From Stichopus chloronotus (lineage: Eukaryota > Echinodermata > Holothuroidea > Aspidochirotida > Stichopodidae), in contig CM037838.1 in assembly GCA_021234535.1 (NCBI GenBank), forward strand, positions 29,613,969 through 29,677,968: DNA of 64,000 bases, read 5' to 3'. A model generated the notes under the pieces. That model had not been told where the DNA came from, ran no database searches, and saw only the letters and a program-made list of their open reading frames with translations. Position numbers and translations under genes: made by a program. Each line of letters begins with the position of its first letter. Positions within the stretch are counted from its first letter, which is position 1. This document shows, piece by piece, positions 24,577 to 36,271 of this stretch.

Positions 24577-26250
24577 ATCACCTTTACTCGTTTACTATTA
24601 CAGTGTTTGTTATCGTGTTAAGCTTTTTGTCCATTCTTTGCCTTTTGTATTTTGGTAACAAAATCAGTGACTTAGTTTTGTAATGCCTGGGAGACGATTT
24701 ATCAATATATTTTGCAAATGTAACACACAGATCTAGGCCTATAGACATAATTAAAAAAAAAAAAAACATCGATGAGAGATAAAGAGAAAAAAGAAACGGA
24801 ATGATGCATGTGGGTTGTACAATTACGTTGCATTATCAAAAATGAGTGATAGTGTTAAAAATTAATAAATCAATAAAAAACAAAAGTAAAAAAGAAAGAA
24901 CATAAAATACATGAACCATCTTCAGTCAGAAAAGTGCAAGTTAAACATACTTACAATAAGATTTTAATGTCAGCAGAGTGATTGAACGTTTCAGTTAGTG
25001 CCTCCCCGAATAACTGGCGTAATTGTTTTGTTATTTTTTCTTACCATCTTATTTTATGAAAGGGAAAATGGAAACAAGGGGTGGATCGAATTAGCGTAGA
25101 CAGATCCGCTATAACAAACCTAACAGAGTGTACGCTCGTAAACGTCTGATTTCCAGCGAACTGCAAAACATTCAAAGTGGTTGACTTTTACCCAAATGCC
25201 AATATCATTAATATTTCGATAGATCGGGGTAGCAAAATCATTTTAGAATCTGGAAGTTTTGACAAGTTGTCTGTTGAAGGATAACCAGATGACGCGAGAC
25301 ACCATGTCGGTTAAGGCATGTTTTATTTCGAACGATATCAGGTCGGGCAGATATTTTAAGAAAAACATCGACCACTGAACGTCGATTTAGGAGATCCCTG
25401 ATGTCTGGAGAGTTATTTAAAGTGCATGAGAATATCATCAGGGTACGAAAGGGGGTACGCCTGAAAACAGACGGGTATTTTCAGATTAAATAAAGTAGTT
25501 AATAACAGTGGGCAGAAAAGAAATGGGTGGAAACGGGGCTCAGAGTTGGAACGGGGGTGTCACAAGCAAGAAGGGGGGGGGGGGGTGAAGCTTATTCACT
25601 GAGCTTGATCACTTTAAAGGATACTGCATGGCTAATGTACTTTTTAATTGTATAGTAATACTCTGCAATCTGAGTAATTGGTAACCCGTCTGGGATCCTG
25701 TTACATTTGGTATGACAAAGATGTGCGCAAATACTCACACACATGAGATATTTTCAAATCGTTACAGAGTAGCATATTTCCCTGATGAGAGGAGGTGTTT
25801 AATCATATCTCTTTGAAACTTGTAGGAATTAACGCGGCGAATATTAACATTATACTCTCTCTATATGTAGCATATACTCCTCCTGCTACCTGCTAACATA
25901 CCAACAGAAAATATGGTTCATCTATTGCTGCTTGGATACATCGGCTCCAATTTCAAGAGTATATTTGCATCCATTTATTCTAAAATGAAGACTTCAATTC
26001 TAGCAAGCAGTATAAATTGGTTTGATTAGAGTTGTAACAAGAATCAAATAGTCTGGACAGGTGTACATGATGTCATCTTTGGTGAAATTGTTTCACCCAC
26101 AATTTCATATACTCTTAATTATATTTGCTCACCAAAAGAAGCAATGTACAGTAGAGTTAACGATTGTAATCCCATGTTCTCTATATTCAAGTATATAAGA
26201 AACTTGATATTTATCTCGTAGTTCAGACTCCGGCTTTTTTCATTTGCTTT
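24577..26250. other. Unique AT-rich sequence, no gene seen
   Basis: Contains A-rich patches (about 24755-24900) and a G run (25573-25585). TTAAAGG at 25614 resembles the start of the TTAA-type elements, but no matching right end was found. Confidence 0.45.
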
Positions 26251-26261
26251 TTTTTTTTTAA

Positions 26262-26448
26262 GGTGGCAGATTTTGAATTCCCTCCTTTTCAGAGAGACAC
26301 AAAATTTCGGAATAAACTAATCAAGTATATTAAATTAACAGTCACAGAGAATACTTTAATCTATTTGGTAGCATACTGCGGTCGTGAAGATGACTTTACA
26401 GAAAATGTAAAAGAACAGGAAAATGATGAACAAAATCACCAGTTGTAG
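26262..26448 (+). CDS. Weak candidate terminal exon, unknown protein
   Basis: A T-rich tract ending in AAG (about 26236-26262) could serve as a 3' splice site. It is followed by an open frame, with an ATG at 26263, that runs 61 codons to TAG at 26446-26448. The product is rich in charged residues toward its end (Glu, Asp, Asn, Gln). I recognise no domain. Chance frames of this length are expected in a window of this size, so a real exon is only a possibility. Confidence 0.1.
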
Positions 26449-27058
26449 TAAAGACTGGAGTCATTTTGTCTTGAAGCAATTTTGCGTGACTTTCATACAA
26501 AATCAATCGATTATTTTCTTTTTACTAAAACGAGAGGATAGAATTTTTTCTATTTCATTTTGAAATCGATCAGGGTAGACAAATAATATGATTTTCCACA
26601 AAGAACTACATTTTGAGTTCTTGTGAACCTTTAAGCAGAGTCCAGCTGACTATGAAGGACTCGTGAGGACACATTCATGACAATAATCCTCCCTTTGTCT
26701 CCTTAGGATTTGTAAGGCTTCCTCACAGAATATAGTGAAGTAGATTGTACTTGTTCAGTGCTTTCTTTTTCATTTTAGATGGTGATTCGCTACTAGCACG
26801 TGTATTTCCTGCCTTGAACAAATTCTTAAAGGTAGTGTGGCATTCATGGCTCTCTCCATTCAGAAGTTACAGAGTGGAGACCCTGAATTAAAATTCCTTT
26901 GATACTGCGTTTATATTAGCGTTTTTTTTTTTAGATATGGCTTTTTTAAAGTTTCATGAAAATGCAAATATGATGATGTGGAGTGCTGCACAGTGTCGGT
27001 ACTTCTATTCTTCTGCTGAATATCGTCTCTTACTTACTTTTCATCTCTCTTGCAGATT
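26449..27058. other. Unique sequence, no gene seen
   Basis: No coding or repeat structure is recognised. Confidence 0.45.
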
Positions 27059-27059
27059 G

Positions 27060-27152
27060 GTACACTCTTAAAAAAGAGGTGTAAGAAATTCTACCCAACA
27101 GAAGTGTAACTGTTTTTCTACACACGAAGTGTAGAACTATACACCGCGTTGT
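27060..27152. mobile_element. Palindrome-rich fragment, possible truncated MITE
   Basis: It starts TACACTCTTAAAAAAGAG and contains several short palindromic words of the form GTGTA...TACAC (GTGTAAGAAATTCTAC, GTGTAACTGTTTTTCTACAC, GTGTAGAACTATACAC). The start CACTCTTAA resembles the terminal repeat CACTCTAAATTCAC of the 4698-4861 element. A matching right terminal repeat was not found, so it may be truncated or only a local palindrome cluster. Confidence 0.35.
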
Positions 27153-29740
27153 TTAGAAACGTGGAATGTAAGGCGTAGTCCTATAACAACTCACAGAGAA
27201 TAGGAAAGCAACTCATGAATACTGCGAAAGTGGCAAAAATAAATGACGAAGAAATATATTAATTAATTTGTAATATTACAATAAAGTTTAATCGCATTTA
27301 TTTACCACATTTCAGCGAATTTAATTGCTGAGGTTTCTTTCATCATGCTAATGAAATTGTTTGATCGTCCACACGTTTTGGCGCGCCCCGCCATCTTTGA
27401 ACCATGGTGCATATTCACATCTTTACGGTACGCGCGGATATCGAACACATGCATATATCCGAACAGCTAGCTGCCCCTGCACAGTTCTAGTTGATCCACG
27501 GGCGTAATATACACGTAATTATAAGTAACATTAATATTTGTAATGAAGAAAATACAGGATTCCAAAATAAAACACTCTCGACATATAGAACTGTCAAATC
27601 TCCTTGAAATAAAGCTTACGTAAAAGCACTACACCTTAGCACATATGACAGGAGTCGCAATTGACGTCACGATTTAGCATACTCAGCAAAATGGGGTTTA
27701 TACATAATGCAGGTGTAAGACAGAAATATGCCTTTTAATTATCCCTTCAATATTATATATTATAGAAATTGATGGAATTTGCGGCTATTTCCAACAAATT
27801 CAATGCTTAATACAGTCAATACTCCAAAATGTCATGTTCATGTCACACGACCTTTAACATACTTCTGAATCGGCACACCAATTACCCAAGTTATGCAAAG
27901 TTCCCAGAACACAGCAAGAACTTGTACACAGTCATTGTGCAAAGATTACCAGTGCAAGTTGATTGTCAACTGGTCTCAATCACTATAACAGATCCGGAAG
28001 AATGGGAGGGGGCGGGGGGGGGGGGAACAATGGCGTCATCCAAATGTGGATAAAAAATAAATAAATCTATTTGAATGTTAGAATAAATTATACCTTGAAA
28101 ACACACCTTTTCAAAAGAAAGGGAAATTATCAGTTGCACACTTTTGTTGCGCCAAATCGCTTCTGAGGGTTGTATATATTTTTTTCGAAATGTCGTTTCC
28201 TCTGCGCGAACAGTTTCACTCCACCCAAACAAAGATTTGGATTCTGCCTTGGTCTCACTAATATTGACTGCTTTGAAGAACCCTTCAGTACATCGGAATT
28301 CACGTTTAAATGGCGATGAAATTTTCTTTAGGCTGCAGATTTGTTTATTTGATCCTTCCGGATTCCAGTGATTTCAAAATATATAGCAGTATGCGATTAT
28401 ACCTCTTTACTGGCGAATAACATTCTGTATAGAAGCATCTTTAACTTCGCTGCCTCAATAGCACCTGCCCAATAAATGGTCCTACCTTTTCAATATTGAT
28501 TCGTCGATATAAACAAAACCCTAAATGAATGCTTTTGCTAAGTGGGTCATCTAAAAGTTTACGAGAGACAGTTTTGTATCTTCCTTTTTGTCAGATATCA
28601 GTCAAATTAAGGGCGTTTTGTGGAAGTTAAGATCGATTTGCAAAGGTTATCAAAACATTCAACATTTTTCCGATTTTGTGAACAGTGTGTCATGGTGTGT
28701 TGATGCAATCGAATTAATGTGAACATTAGCCGCCTAATCTCAGTAATTAGCTAATTGGGGGTGGGGGGTGGGGGTGACTTGATTGTAAGATGGAAATCGG
28801 TACAACGTGTCCTTATGTATATATGTGTGTGTGTGTGTTTTTTGTGGGACTGTCAGTCTACGTCAGTTTATCTCAGAATAACCTGGTAGCGGGCAATTGT
28901 ACTTCCAACAATGATTGTATTTTAAAAGATATTAACATTGGAAATATATTTCGTGGTTGTTTTTCTACAAAATACATAATTAGATGGTCAACAACGTGAT
29001 GTCCATGGCATCGGATGTTTTTTTTTTTGTTTTTTTGGGGGGTCATGATATACGCAGAATTACCGTCTGGCCTAGTATTGGGCAATACTAGTTTAATACT
29101 CGGCTATCAGAATAAAGCGGCGATTCACAAGACAGTGGGGAATTTGATCGAAAAGTCGACCGTCAGTCATCCAATTTTCTTCGATTTGTTATTCTTATTT
29201 AAGTGATTAGGTAACATAAACTACAATGTCAAACAAATCACCTTCTAACCTTGTTCAAATATCAGTGACTACTTTCGCACAGTTGTAGTATTAACAAGCG
29301 AAATTTATCTGTAACTAAACCCAAGAATTTGTGTGATATCTCACATGGTACAAACAACTTACTAATTTACACAACATTCGTTTCGGTTTGTGAAATGTTT
29401 AGAATTACCAGTCACTCATACACTAAGAGCAAAGCTTTGTGCGCTGGTTGCATGTGATATCCTTCAAATCACAAAAAGCAGCGGTCTGCTCATAACTCCC
29501 AAGAAACTGGTCTACTGAGAACGAGGTAAAGAGAACGAAATTCTTGTCCCTTATCCTTTTCATGGTAAAATAAGATATTTGCAATCTGCTGATTTTTCCA
29601 GCTTCCTCGAAGGCACAGGTGCATAGTCATAGTCTGAATTTTCAGAAGATAGATGTAGGCTGTGTCAAATTTAAGCTGCTAATCAAGTCAGCCGCCTTTC
29701 CAAGGTGATCCTTATAACGTTTTCAGAAGACTTAAGTGTT
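27153..29740. other. Unique sequence, no gene seen
   Basis: Contains a TGACGTCA octamer (27662-27669), a G run (28014-28025), a short TG run (about 28823-28838) and a T run (about 29019-29034). The frames at 27829-28371 and 28790-29206 show no recognisable domain. Confidence 0.45.
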
Positions 29741-29751
29741 TTTTAATTGAT

Positions 29752-30037
29752 ATTAAAGGCCTCCGTGAACTCTTTTGCTGGGAAAACATTGTTGGAAATA
29801 GCGAAGGAAAACAAAACTGCTAAACTAATTCATCTTTGTCTTCTTTTGAAGACGTATCTGCTTAAAAGTTTGGATAATTTTGTTTTCGAGATATATAGAG
29901 ATATATTCATTTCTTTCTGCGGTGTGCATAAAGTTCCTGCTTCTTCTTTACTAGAGATAAAATCAAACTCAAACCTGGTTATGGTTTATGGTCTCCAGAT
30001 GCACAATCCTAATTGGGTTGTCATGAGTATATTTTGA
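29752..30037 (+). CDS. Weak candidate exon with ankyrin-like segment
   Basis: An open frame reading from about 29752 to a TGA at 30035-30037 begins with a segment containing GKTLLEIAKEN. This fits the G-x-T-x-L-x-x-A helix signature of an ankyrin repeat, as often seen in a terminal, less conserved repeat. The rest of the frame (about 65 residues) is hydrophobic and unrecognised. ATATTAAAG just upstream could end an intron, but the pyrimidine tract is poor. No other ankyrin repeats were found nearby. The match is short and may be chance. Confidence 0.15.
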
Positions 30038-33026
30038 CGTAAGTGTCATTTTTATGCGATTCGTTAGTAATTGTACACATGGAAACTCGTCAAACAAAAA
30101 TCGTAAAACAAAAAGCCACAATAACACTAGGCTTCATCGTGCGCTACTAATCTGTGATAGATAGCAAAGGTATCTTATACTGATAATATCCAACTTGTGA
30201 GGCACATGAAGCGTTGAAGCTATTGAATACCCAACTCCTTCAACTCTTCTCATCGGTGTAATTTACGACTTCAATTTTACTTGACATTTGAATAATTCCT
30301 CCCTCTTTTGTTCTGTTTAACTGCTACCCTATTTCATTTAATCGTACTGTTAACTGGCTCTATCATAGTTTACAACTCAAAGTGTTTTCATCTTACCGTA
30401 GAGAACTAACAGTTCTTAACGACTTTTTATCGCTATGTCCAAATAAATATGTGAATCACTTCCTGACTTATTTATTGCGTTTCTGTATTGATGTGATAAC
30501 TCGATAGAACCGTTCTTACACATACTTACAACAATCGGATTTTTTTCGTTAACACGATCTTCACTGCGAGTAATGAAGTCAAATAAGCAATGCACAGAGC
30601 ACCCTATCTCTAAAACTAAAGGCATTCTCCCCATATCTGCTTATTTTCAACCCATCCCTCTCCCCTCGAAGAAGGGATTAGAGTGACCAATAGAAGTAAC
30701 AGTTTTAAGGATGAAGTATCCGAAGCAGTTGGAAAATCAGGAGTCATAGCAGAGAGAATAATTCAAGGGAGCATTAAATCACACGGGCCCCGGTAAATGA
30801 ATCAAATAAAACAAGTCCAAATCGGGACGTTTACTCCGTTGTACGATTTTCGTTAGTTTCGTGACAGCTGTTTATGTTACGAAGGCAATAAAATTCAAGT
30901 AGACGGTCAGAAAAGAATAAGTTTGGACAATAAATAGTAAGCAAAATTGTTAGAAGGAGTTATCTCACTTTACAATCCAGATATTCTCGTCAAAGACATA
31001 TCGCTATAGAGTGAACGATTGGAGAAGAAAGCAACTTAAATCACTTAAATTTTTTGCGAAAGAGTAGATTGACGAAGTCGGAAAAAGGAGAGTTGTTACT
31101 TCGGACAACTATGGAACAAACAATCAGTTATTTCTTCTCTCTTGTTGTTGGAATGTGCTGATAAATTAGCAATTTTATGGTATTGATAAAAAAAAAAGCT
31201 TGAAAGAGAGGTATACTTTTGGAATTTTGAATGTGTTGCAGAAAGGCTTAAATTGCAACTGCATTAATTTTTAATAAGAGTTACTCCTAGGTAATGAACG
31301 AAAACTCAAGTGACATAAATTTCAATCCTTGCCAGTATGATGTTCTCTTATATGGTTTAGACAGACCATTAGCAGACCTCTTGAAATAAGAAAAAAAATG
31401 TTTGTTCAAGAAATGAGACAAATGACAATTTTGGCACTTAGAGAAACAAATTTATTACCTGTTTACATCATATGCACAACAATTAGACACTACGTTACTT
31501 TCAAATTAAAACATGTGCGTTCATTGTCTATACTATAAAGTAAACAGAATTGAAAAAAATCACTTTGCAGTAATGTATGGACTGACAGCATACGCTGAGA
31601 TTAAAATTTTAAGAAATTAAACATTTCTTAACGGAAAAGAAAGATCAAAGCAACTTCTTTCACTTTGGTAGGGGAAATTTCACGGTGAGAAATGGAAGAT
31701 AAAGAGACGTATTGATTAAGCAAGTTCTTTTTTCGAGAATGTTTTGACATAAACCATGGACTGGTTTTGGTTTTCTGCAAATATTCTTCTTCCCTGTCGT
31801 AAACAGTACTTTTCAGTTGATGTTGCATCGTGTATCTACTACCTCTACATTTCAAGTCCGCGACTTTTACCTAATTTTCCACCAATCATTGCACTTTACA
31901 TCTAAAGTGTCTCCAAAATGTTACAAATTAATCAACGTGTAATGAAAGTCTGTTCCAAAATTAACGAGACAGAAATTTAATAAATTTTTGTGTAATGTCT
32001 CTTATTAATTGTCACAATGTTTACTCGCTCTGTTTAGACGTATTTGTTTTTAACCATGACGATTACTTTCTCGTTGTCTCCGCTTTCAGTTTTTCGTCCT
32101 TCTTTTCTCTTTCATCACGTATTGACTGCATGAATGACCGACGGATGTAGGTCACTTACACCAACAGGTAAGCGATTATTAAATAATAAGTGAGAGCCAA
32201 CCAGTGTAGTAGAGGTGGACCAAATGATTGATAAATTTTGATCGACGCAAATGGTTCAGAGAACTACCTATTCTCCAGAAGAAAAAAAGGGAAAACTGTG
32301 GGAAATAACTCAGTCTCTGTTTTTTATGAACTCCAATAAAATTCGAAACAGAACGTTTTGAAACCTGACGTCGTCGAAGATACTGCTTATTGTTTGTACG
32401 TATTGTTTGACATGCGGCAAACAGAAACTGGGACGTGGAGTCCACCGGTCATAGCGATAGACATCGAAGTTAGTAATGTATCATTTCAAGCAGTTACCCT
32501 GTATAATACACAAACCTTTGCAATCCATGATACAAGTGCGTCCCAGATATGTTTACGACACGAAATCACATGTAATAAAGTGGCCAGAACAACTTGAATT
32601 ATTCATTTTCCACTAAATTCAGCCGCCAAATTATATCTCAATCGACTACTAGATATACTCAGCTGAGTGTACGCGACACATTAATTGGCGTATAATTTGG
32701 TGTTGCACATAATGTTTAACTTTCGAAAGGTCTTGCTACATGTATTTCACTATATACATGTTGCTCTCACATGCTTAGATTACATAGCATCAAAGCAGAT
32801 AATTTTAAAACATAATTGCAGTATGTTATTTATTTTTTATCTTCTTTACGTTTGTAATAACAGAAACATATCCACCAAACTCCAAATTAGTGATGTCACT
32901 ATTCAAAAAAGCGTTCTGAATGAGTGGATAAGTTCAATTTGGTATTCTTTAAAACTATTATGATGTTTGTTGCGGAGGTAAGTTTCGTACTCACCACTAT
33001 ATAAATATTTAAAATATATATTTAAT
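30038..33026. other. Unique AT-rich sequence, no gene seen
   Basis: Several chance-length frames occur, including opposing ones at 32179-32445 and 32358-32597, but none has a recognisable domain. No repeat structure was noticed. Confidence 0.45.
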
Positions 33027-33103
33027 ATACATACATACATACATACATACATACATACATACATACATACATACATACATACATACATACATACATACAT
33101 ACA

Positions 33104-33132
<29 letters not shown>
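33027..33132. repeat. Perfect ATAC tetranucleotide microsatellite
   Basis: About 26 uninterrupted ATAC units. The two reverse-strand frames across it read repeating Tyr-Val-Cys-Met and are artefacts of the repeat. The lack of interruptions suggests a young and probably length-polymorphic locus. Confidence 0.95.
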
Positions 33133-33136
<4 letters not shown>

Positions 33137-34119
33137 GTATGATGAACAAAAGGCACGACATAGGTATGTCTTGTAATTCACACATCACAACATCACAATA
33201 CAGGAGAAGAGAACGAAGCACTGGTCAACTGCAATGTAGAATACAAGAATACTACCCAGCTGAACATGAAAAGCATATGACGTCACTAGTTTAAATGACC
33301 TTAGGCTCCCTATTGCAATAGAAAATGGACGCTTCTAAGAGAGTACCTTAATTATCAAATGTATGCTACCGATGAAGTAAATCCCTGCCAAGTGCAACCT
33401 TTGGCAAAACACAAAACTACACTATATCAAACTTTATTCTTCTCAGAACGGTAGGTCTTTCAGGTTCTTTATGTTTTCCAGTCGATATTTTCCTCTGTTT
33501 TTTCTTATAGTAATCCCCGCCAGTGGTGGTGGTTGATGCCAGATTTATTAATATTCTCAGAGATTTCATATTTCCTGAGCAAATATGTTTGAGCATCATG
33601 ACCGTCGTTCACTGTATTGTTGACGATGTATAGGATGTAGTGAGAAAGACTAATTCATAATAAGGAAAAACGATTACTAAAAGCCGTGACGACCGTTATT
33701 TGATTCTTTGCCCAGTTGCATATAATCCACTGAGTGTGATGTACCTGAATTAGACGTTTATTTACATCTTTGTAGCTACCGCGGATTCTTGACACTTTGT
33801 TTACATCATTGAGCACTAAAATACCAAAATACGAGCACTTTCTGTGATTAAAGCACTAAAAGGACATGGAAGGGAGGGGGAGGGGTTGCCGACAGCATTT
33901 CAATGGAATGAGAGATAAAGCAATTTTACCGACACTTCATGACCCTATAGTATGTCTCACACCAGTTCATCGCAAGTTGACGTAACCAGGTCTCTTTAAT
34001 TCACTGATATTTAAAAAAAAGTGTATCAATCGTTTACAGACGTGAAATAAAAAAAAGACGTGAAACACCTGAAATGAATATTTATGTATAGATTTACTGT
34101 TCCTAATAGTTTCTGATAG
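33133..34119. other. Unique sequence, no gene seen
   Basis: Includes a TGACGTCA octamer at 33278-33285 and otherwise nothing recognisable. Confidence 0.45.
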
Positions 34120-34690
34120 TAGGCATGGTCTCTTTAATTGTCGGTTCTTATGGAAGACTCTTCATATGCTGTTTTTGCGAGGAACCATGGTCTTATGGTG
34201 TAGTTATACCAGAAGAGATTGTGGTCTCATAATGTACAGTTCTGATTTGAGACCGTGGTCTTATAATGTACAATTCTAATAGGAGATTCGTAATGTCTGG
34301 TAATGTATTGTGTTAATAGGAGACCGTGATCTTGTTATGTACCTTGTTGTTCTAACCGGAGACTGTGGTCTCATAACGTCTGTTCTAAGAGAAGACAGTA
34401 CTACTTATCATGTATTGTTCAAAAAAGAGAAAACCGTTGTCTTTTAGAAGTATAATGTCGCCTACCGTTCTAACAGAGCACACTGGTCTCACAATGTGAT
34501 ACTTTAATACGACACGTGGTCTAATAATGTAATTAATAATGTACTCTAACGGGAGACAGTCATGGTCTTATAATGTACTGTTGCAATAGGAGACAGTTCT
34601 CTGATAATGTACCGTAGTGTTATATTTAGGAGCCTGTGGCCTTATAAACTTACTGTTCTAATAAGGAACCGTGGTCTTATCAGGTTTATT
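34120..34690 (+). repeat. Degenerate 35-bp minisatellite
   Basis: The words GTGGTCTTATAATGTAC, TTCTAATAGGAGAC and variants alternate head to tail. GTGGTC-type starts occur near 34221, 34255, 34326, 34365, 34516, 34563, 34635 and 34671, with spacings of about 34-39 or multiples. That gives roughly 16 diverged units. No coding frame is sustained. Confidence 0.8.
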
Positions 34691-35097
34691 TTCCGATCAT
34701 TAAAGATCTAGATAACTATTAGCTTTGAAGTACTGCGTCTTACAAATTATAGCTGACGTTTCTCCCGAAGTGACAAGAACTCTCGACGATGGTATTTAAA
34801 CTCAAAGGTCATCGATTTATTGGTTTCTTCTTACCCACAGGATTCTGTTCTAAATAGTACATGTTGTGGAGATAACCTAACTGGTCAATATAGTAAGTGA
34901 AATCTAATCGTTTGGTAATTCGAGAGTGTCGTGTGAGAAAAAAAAAGAAGGAAAAGGTAGTAACTAATATCATGTGTTTGCTTGATCACATTCTTACATC
35001 GTAGAATAAACACTCTGCCCTTTTGAATGTGTAGATAATGCAAAGTCACTGACCAACCGACAGACAGACTGAATGAATGAATAAACGAATGAATGGC

Positions 35098-35221
35098 AGG
35101 CTGACTCATGACTTACTCATGCCTGGTTCGTAACTGGTTCATGACTGGTTAATACCTGGCTCATCACTGGCTCATGACTTTCTTAGTCCCGTATCACTGG
35201 CTCATAACCGTCTCATAATTT
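35098..35221 (+). repeat. Degenerate 11-bp minisatellite
   Basis: Units of the type TGGTTCATGAC follow each other (TGACTCATGAC, TTACTCATGCC, TGGTTCGTAAC, TGGTTCATGAC, TGGTTAATACC, TGGCTCATCAC, TGGCTCATGAC and later variants). There are about eleven copies. GAATGAATGAATAAACGAATG, an imperfect GAAT repeat, lies just upstream. Confidence 0.85.
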
Positions 35222-36235
35222 GCAGGAACCACAATCAATAACATGTAAGAAAAATTGACATCTATGGCTTGAACTGTTCTTGATAGCTTTAATCTTAGAC
35301 ATGCAACCTTCTCTTGGCGACGTTGATATTTCATTAAGACATTACGTCAGAAAATTCCCCTGTTTGCAAGGGAGTGTATTTGAAGCGGCGTAGTTGATTC
35401 TATTTGCAAGCGACAGCTGACTTTAGAGAATGACGTTTCAAGACGCAAATTTGTCTTTGGCTGTCATTGGCTCCCTGAGGGACATGTAACATTCGTAGAG
35501 TTGTCATGCTGAAGATATACACAGATGACCAAATTTACATGTTAATGGATTGATGTAACATCCAAGTGGTGAAACTTTTGATGAAATTCTCGTATTTTGT
35601 TTTATTCCTCCCAACAGTAAGTCTACTTTAAGGATCCTCGGGGATAAACTTTGCATTTCTAAAAAATATTTTTATATCTCCAGATCATTATTTCATTACT
35701 TGTTTATTGCCAACATAGAGACAGCCAAGATCTTTCTTTTTTTCAAATGGTTCAAAAAATGTCTTTGTCATTTTCTATTTACATCCCCTAAATAACTAGT
35801 CCGATATTTTCCGGACATCTCAAATGTTGAACAACTTTCCATCCATTTTGATAAAGTGGTTTGACGTATCTGAAGTACCGATAGTTGTTCAAGGTACTCA
35901 AATCAAGTCTTTTGTGTAGGCCGTAACCTTTTCCAGATCATGAAAGATTTCAGAAAACAGACAGACATGCACACTTACGCATGTGTTCACACTATACGTA
36001 TATGATATGAATATTCATGTCGATTATCCGTGGAACGTCGAATTCGAGTACCACAGGTATTTCTTGACTGATTAATACTTGTAAAACCATACAGATAGAT
36101 TATTGTCAAATCTTTGACACACATAGTATCTATGTATGCAGCACTGTCTTATCTTTTGGGTACCTGCACTTGTGTTTGTGGCAATCTATAATTCACAGTA
36201 ATTCACAGTAATCCCAATTAAAACGCGTCCATATA
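35222..36235. other. Unique sequence, no gene seen
   Basis: Nothing recognised beyond a short duplication of ATTCACAGTA near 36190-36211. Confidence 0.45.
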
Positions 36236-36271
36236 GTGTGTGTGTATATATATATATATATATTTATATAT
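36236..36271. repeat. Short TG/TA microsatellite
   Basis: A TGTGTG stretch passes into a TA run with one ATTTATA interruption. Confidence 0.8.

Noticed and set aside
25614..26635. TTAAAGGATAC and CCTTTAA as a possible fourth TTAA element
   Set aside because: The sequences inside the TTAA words do not pair and the spacing is about 1 kb.
32903..33221. Reverse frames with repeating Tyr-Val-Cys-Met
   Set aside because: Direct translation of the ATAC microsatellite.
34120..34690. CRISPR-like array
   Set aside because: Units are contiguous and all diverged, with no constant repeat separated by unique spacers, and the genome is eukaryotic.
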